Source: DYJK01 sp964464825
Lineage (GTDB): Bacteria > Bacteroidota > Ignavibacteria > Ignavibacteriales > Melioribacteraceae
Reading direction: 5' to 3'
Assembly (NCBI GenBank): GCA_964464825.1
Contig: CAYXKL010000002.1
Span: 106,465-170,464 of the forward strand
Length of the DNA: 64,000 bases
This document shows positions 61,911 to 64,000 of the stretch, piece by piece (position 1 is the stretch's first letter; every line of letters starts with the position of its first letter). The notes beneath the pieces were generated by a model that saw only the letters and a list, made by a program, of their open reading frames with translations, searched no databases and was not told where the DNA came from. Made by a program: the position numbers and the translations under genes.

Positions 61911-62978
61911 ATGGCCGATCCGATTAGAGAAATAATTTCTGCATTTGCTGCCGGTTGTATCGATAAAGCAAACTTTGTTCAGTTCAAAGAATATATCAAT
62001 GCCGGTGGTGAAATACCGGCTAATGAATTAGGCGAATTACAAAATATTGTTTCGATGATTCCTATTATTTTAGATTTGGAACAACCCAATCCATCAATAA
62101 AAGATAATATTGCCAAAAAATTAATTGGATTGAAAGAGGAAATCAAAACAAAGATAATCGAAGAAAAAAAGAAAACAATCGTTTCTTTTGGTGATAATTC
62201 AATAATACCAGAACCGGCGGTGCCAACAAGACATACATATATCGAAAATCCTTTGCCTCATCCTTTGACAATAACAGAAAATTGGGAAAAGACTTCAATA
62301 AAAGATGAAAATTCTAGTATTAAAAAGAGTACTATAAAAGAAACTGGAGCTAAGTTAATGAATGATAACCAACCGCAATCATTATTCAATAGTCAACCGC
62401 AGCAACAAGTTTATACACCTCCATCACAAGATAAAGGATCATCAGGCTTTGCCGGATGGATTGCAATTATTTTAGTTATTCTTTTATTTACAATACTTGG
62501 ATATTACACATATACTTCTATCGATACATTAAATAATCAAGTGGAAGATTTGAAACATGATATTACATCTTTGCGGAGCGAGTTAGCCACTGCTAATAAT
62601 TTTATGAGTACTCATATCTCTTTAATAGAATTTTTTAATTATAAAGATGTAGCGATATCTAATCTTACCTCAATAAATCCAACTGAAAATGGAAGCGCAA
62701 GGGTATTCCTAGCATTTGATCAAAAAGAAGGTTTAATACAATTTAAAAATACTATTCCACTTCAGCCCAATCAGGGACTGCAACTTTGGGTTGTGAGCAG
62801 AGGACAATCTTATTCATTAGGAGTGTACACTCCCAATGATAATGAATATACAAGACTAACTACATTTCCATTTCTTCCCAAAGAACAGATTGACCTGATT
62901 AAATTAACCATAGAATCAAATACTGGTTCTCCAACTCCGTCCGTGCAGACTTATCTGCAAGGTACTCTTGGTAAGTAA
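61911..62978 (+). CDS. RskA-like membrane anti-sigma factor
   Basis: 355 residues. The cytosolic N-terminal part (about 1-180) has an anti-sigma helical start (IREIISAFAAGCIDKANFVQ) but lacks the HxxxCxxC zinc motif. One membrane helix at about 180-205 (GWIAIILVILLFTILGYYTY), a short coiled coil (IDTLNNQVEDLKHDITSLRS), then a periplasmic RskA-like beta-sandwich (SARVFLAFDQKEGLIQFKN, GLQLWVVSRGQSYSLGVY). It keeps the preceding sigma factor inactive until released. The central low-complexity region is Gln/Pro-rich. Confidence 0.85.
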   Translation: MADPIREIISAFAAGCIDKANFVQFKEYINAGGEIPANELGELQNIVSMIPIILDLEQPNPSIKDNIAKKLIGLKEEIKTKIIEEKKKTIVSFGDNSIIPEPAVPTRHTYIENPLPHPLTITENWEKTSIKDENSSIKKSTIKETGAKLMNDNQPQSLFNSQPQQQVYTPPSQDKGSSGFAGWIAIILVILLFTILGYYTYTSIDTLNNQVEDLKHDITSLRSELATANNFMSTHISLIEFFNYKDVAISNLTSINPTENGSARVFLAFDQKEGLIQFKNTIPLQPNQGLQLWVVSRGQSYSLGVYTPNDNEYTRLTTFPFLPKEQIDLIKLTIESNTGSPTPSVQTYLQGTLGK

Positions 62979-62990
62979 AAAATAAACGGG

Positions 62991-63497
62991 TTACTTTTTT
63001 CTATTCCAGAAAAAATTCAATCCTAAAATGATTAAAAGGACTGGCCAAAAATCTTCTGCGATTTCAGCAGCGTTATTTGCATAATCCAAGACGCCAATTT
63101 TGCTCAAGTATGTAATTGAGAGAATTCCAAAAATTAACAAATATAAAGCAGCAAAGAGAAATGCTTTCGTTTTTGAATTATCTATAAATAAAACCAGAAA
63201 TATTGTTCCCCCGATAAAAAGCACAGATGTAAATACTAATCCTCTTGTATTAATAATTTCAAAATTGGAAATCACAAAAAATATTATTCCGATCATAAAA
63301 ATTAAAATTGATAAAGTAAGCTGACCGTATTTATTGCTGTTTAAGGAAAGAAAAGTTGTTGGTAATGAATAAAAAATGAAAACAAATGCAATAATAGAAC
63401 TAATGGAAAAAGTTATAACATGGTAATAACTTAGTAATGTGAATATACCATATAAGAGAAATGATAATCCTAAAATATTTTTATGCGTTAAAATCAT
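62991..63497 (-). CDS. LiaI/LiaF-like membrane protein
   Basis: 168 residues with about five hydrophobic helices (ILGLSFLLYGIFTLLSYYHV, LTLSILIFMIGIIFFVISN, GLVFTSVLFIGGTIFLVLFI) and a final helix FWPVLLIILGLNFFW, the LiaF/DUF5668-type repeat common next to PspC. It overlaps the PspC gene by 17 nt. Likely part of a cell-envelope stress system. No enzymatic motif. Confidence 0.7.
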   Translation of the reverse strand: MILTHKNILGLSFLLYGIFTLLSYYHVITFSISSIIAFVFIFYSLPTTFLSLNSNKYGQLTLSILIFMIGIIFFVISNFEIINTRGLVFTSVLFIGGTIFLVLFIDNSKTKAFLFAALYLLIFGILSITYLSKIGVLDYANNAAEIAEDFWPVLLIILGLNFFWNRKK

Positions 63498-63852
63498 TTA
63501 TAATTTTTTCTTTTTCTGATGATAATGCCAATATGAAATAAACAATTGACCAAATACCAAGCGTTAATAAAGTGGAAATAAAAAAGACAGTTCTAATTAA
63601 TGTTGTATCTAACTCAGTATATTCGGCTATTCCTCCGCACACCCCGAGCAGCCTTTTATCTTTTTGTGACTTATGAAAATATTTTTTATGGTTTCCCGAA
63701 TCTCCTTTTGTTTGAAATTTGTTTGAAAGAATTAATACTCCAATAATAATAGCTACCAAGGGTAATATAAAATTATTTGGTAGTACAAAAAGTTTTTCCG
63801 ATGAGAAATAGCCGATCGATTTAAAACCAAAATAGATACCGATTAAAATCAT
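63481..63852 (-). CDS. PspC-domain membrane protein
   Basis: 123 residues. Two N-terminal helices (about 1-45) and a C-terminal PspC domain (about 70-115): KDKRLLGVCGGIAEYTELDT and LGIWSIVYFILAL. Start ATG at 63852 has no SD. Upstream, in another frame, lies the C-terminus of another PspC domain; a single missing base in the A8 run (63882-63889) separates the frames. So this may be the second half of one frameshifted double-PspC gene. Confidence 0.8.
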   Translation of the reverse strand: MILIGIYFGFKSIGYFSSEKLFVLPNNFILPLVAIIIGVLILSNKFQTKGDSGNHKKYFHKSQKDKRLLGVCGGIAEYTELDTTLIRTVFFISTLLTLGIWSIVYFILALSSEKEKIINDFNA

Positions 63853-63860
63853 ACTACCGC

Positions 63861-64000
63861 TTAAAATAGTTTTATAATTAATTTTTTTTTGCTGGAGAAT
63901 TTCATCTAGGGTGAGGTCTACTTTTTTGTTTTCGACTGGGGTTAACGCGGCAATTATTAAATAGAAAGCAACACTCCAGCCCCCGAAAAGTAGTGTAAGC
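63861..64000 (-). CDS. PspC-domain protein, partial, cut by window edge
   Basis: Reading from the right edge on the minus strand gives LTLLFGGWSVAFYLIIAALT then PVENKKVDLTLDEILQQKK and, past the A8 run, a stop at 63861-63863. GGWSVAFYLIIAALTP is the typical last helix of a PspC domain. With nine As instead of eight it would read on in frame into INYKTILSGSMIL of the following PspC ORF. The N-terminal part is outside the window. Confidence 0.7.

Noticed and set aside
1..64000. tRNA, rRNA, CRISPR array, transposase, prophage or riboswitch
   Set aside because: Scanning of intergenic stretches gave no tRNA T-arm context, no repeat-spacer array and no recombinase. Not a proof of absence without a covariance search.

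Overview
The window is AT-rich bacterial DNA, most consistent with the Ignavibacteria/Chlorobi side of the Bacteroidota. The evidence is a secreted GH3 enzyme ending in a type IX secretion (T9SS) sorting domain with the NNYPNPFNP motif, a Sec-type (clade II) NosZ next to NrfHA, archaeal-type GatDE, and many Bacteroidota-like secreted hydrolases. Taxonomy is inferred from gene content only; there is no rRNA. I found no tRNA, rRNA, CRISPR array, transposase or prophage.

Layout. 1-6.5 kb: anaerobic nitrogen respiration. On the minus strand lie a di-iron hemerythrin-like RIC relative, a cytochrome c and the N-terminal part of clade II nosZ. Divergently on the plus strand lie a polyferredoxin, nrfH, nrfA and an outer-membrane porin. 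The spacer carries a 29-bp inverted repeat and a good sigma70-like promoter. 6.6-13 kb: a periplasmic lactonase, a multi-domain GH3 glycosidase, a fucose-isomerase-like protein and a decayed pseudogene. 13.5-30 kb: housekeeping and transport genes. These include a HAD phosphatase, SRAP, PfkB kinase, DedA, a frameshifted EamA transporter, a short TauE, M1 aminopeptidase, diaminopropionate ammonia-lyase, pyrophosphatase, an amino-acid permease, PiT phosphate transporter, an unannotated 40-aa membrane protein and Kup.

29.7-38 kb: a compact minus-strand cluster for high-mannose N-glycan breakdown. It holds GH20 hexosaminidase, GH125 alpha-1,6-mannosidase and a single protein fusing GH92 to an EDEM-like GH47 alpha-mannosidase, followed by an SDR. 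38.7-40.8 kb: a pilin-like protein with a divergent sigma factor and a zinc-finger/FecR-like anti-sigma factor. 42.5-47 kb: tricorn-like protease and NagZ-like GH3 lipoprotein. 47-51.3 kb: a defence-like patch with a single-chain restriction-modification protein, a palindromic element and a DUF559 (Vsr-like) nuclease. 51.3-64 kb: archaeal-type gatD/gatE, PhoH2, an aldehyde dehydrogenase, DNA-3-methyladenine glycosylase, alaS, an ECF sigma/anti-sigma pair and PspC/LiaF-like envelope-stress proteins.

Strongest observations: the GH92-GH47 fusion, archaeal GatDE in a bacterial context, the outer-stem-plus-two-hairpins element abutting a DUF559 nuclease (with a similarly built element at 41.8 kb), the pilin/sigma/anti-sigma operon, the 40-aa membrane protein between pit and kup, and in-frame heptamer repeats inside alaS.
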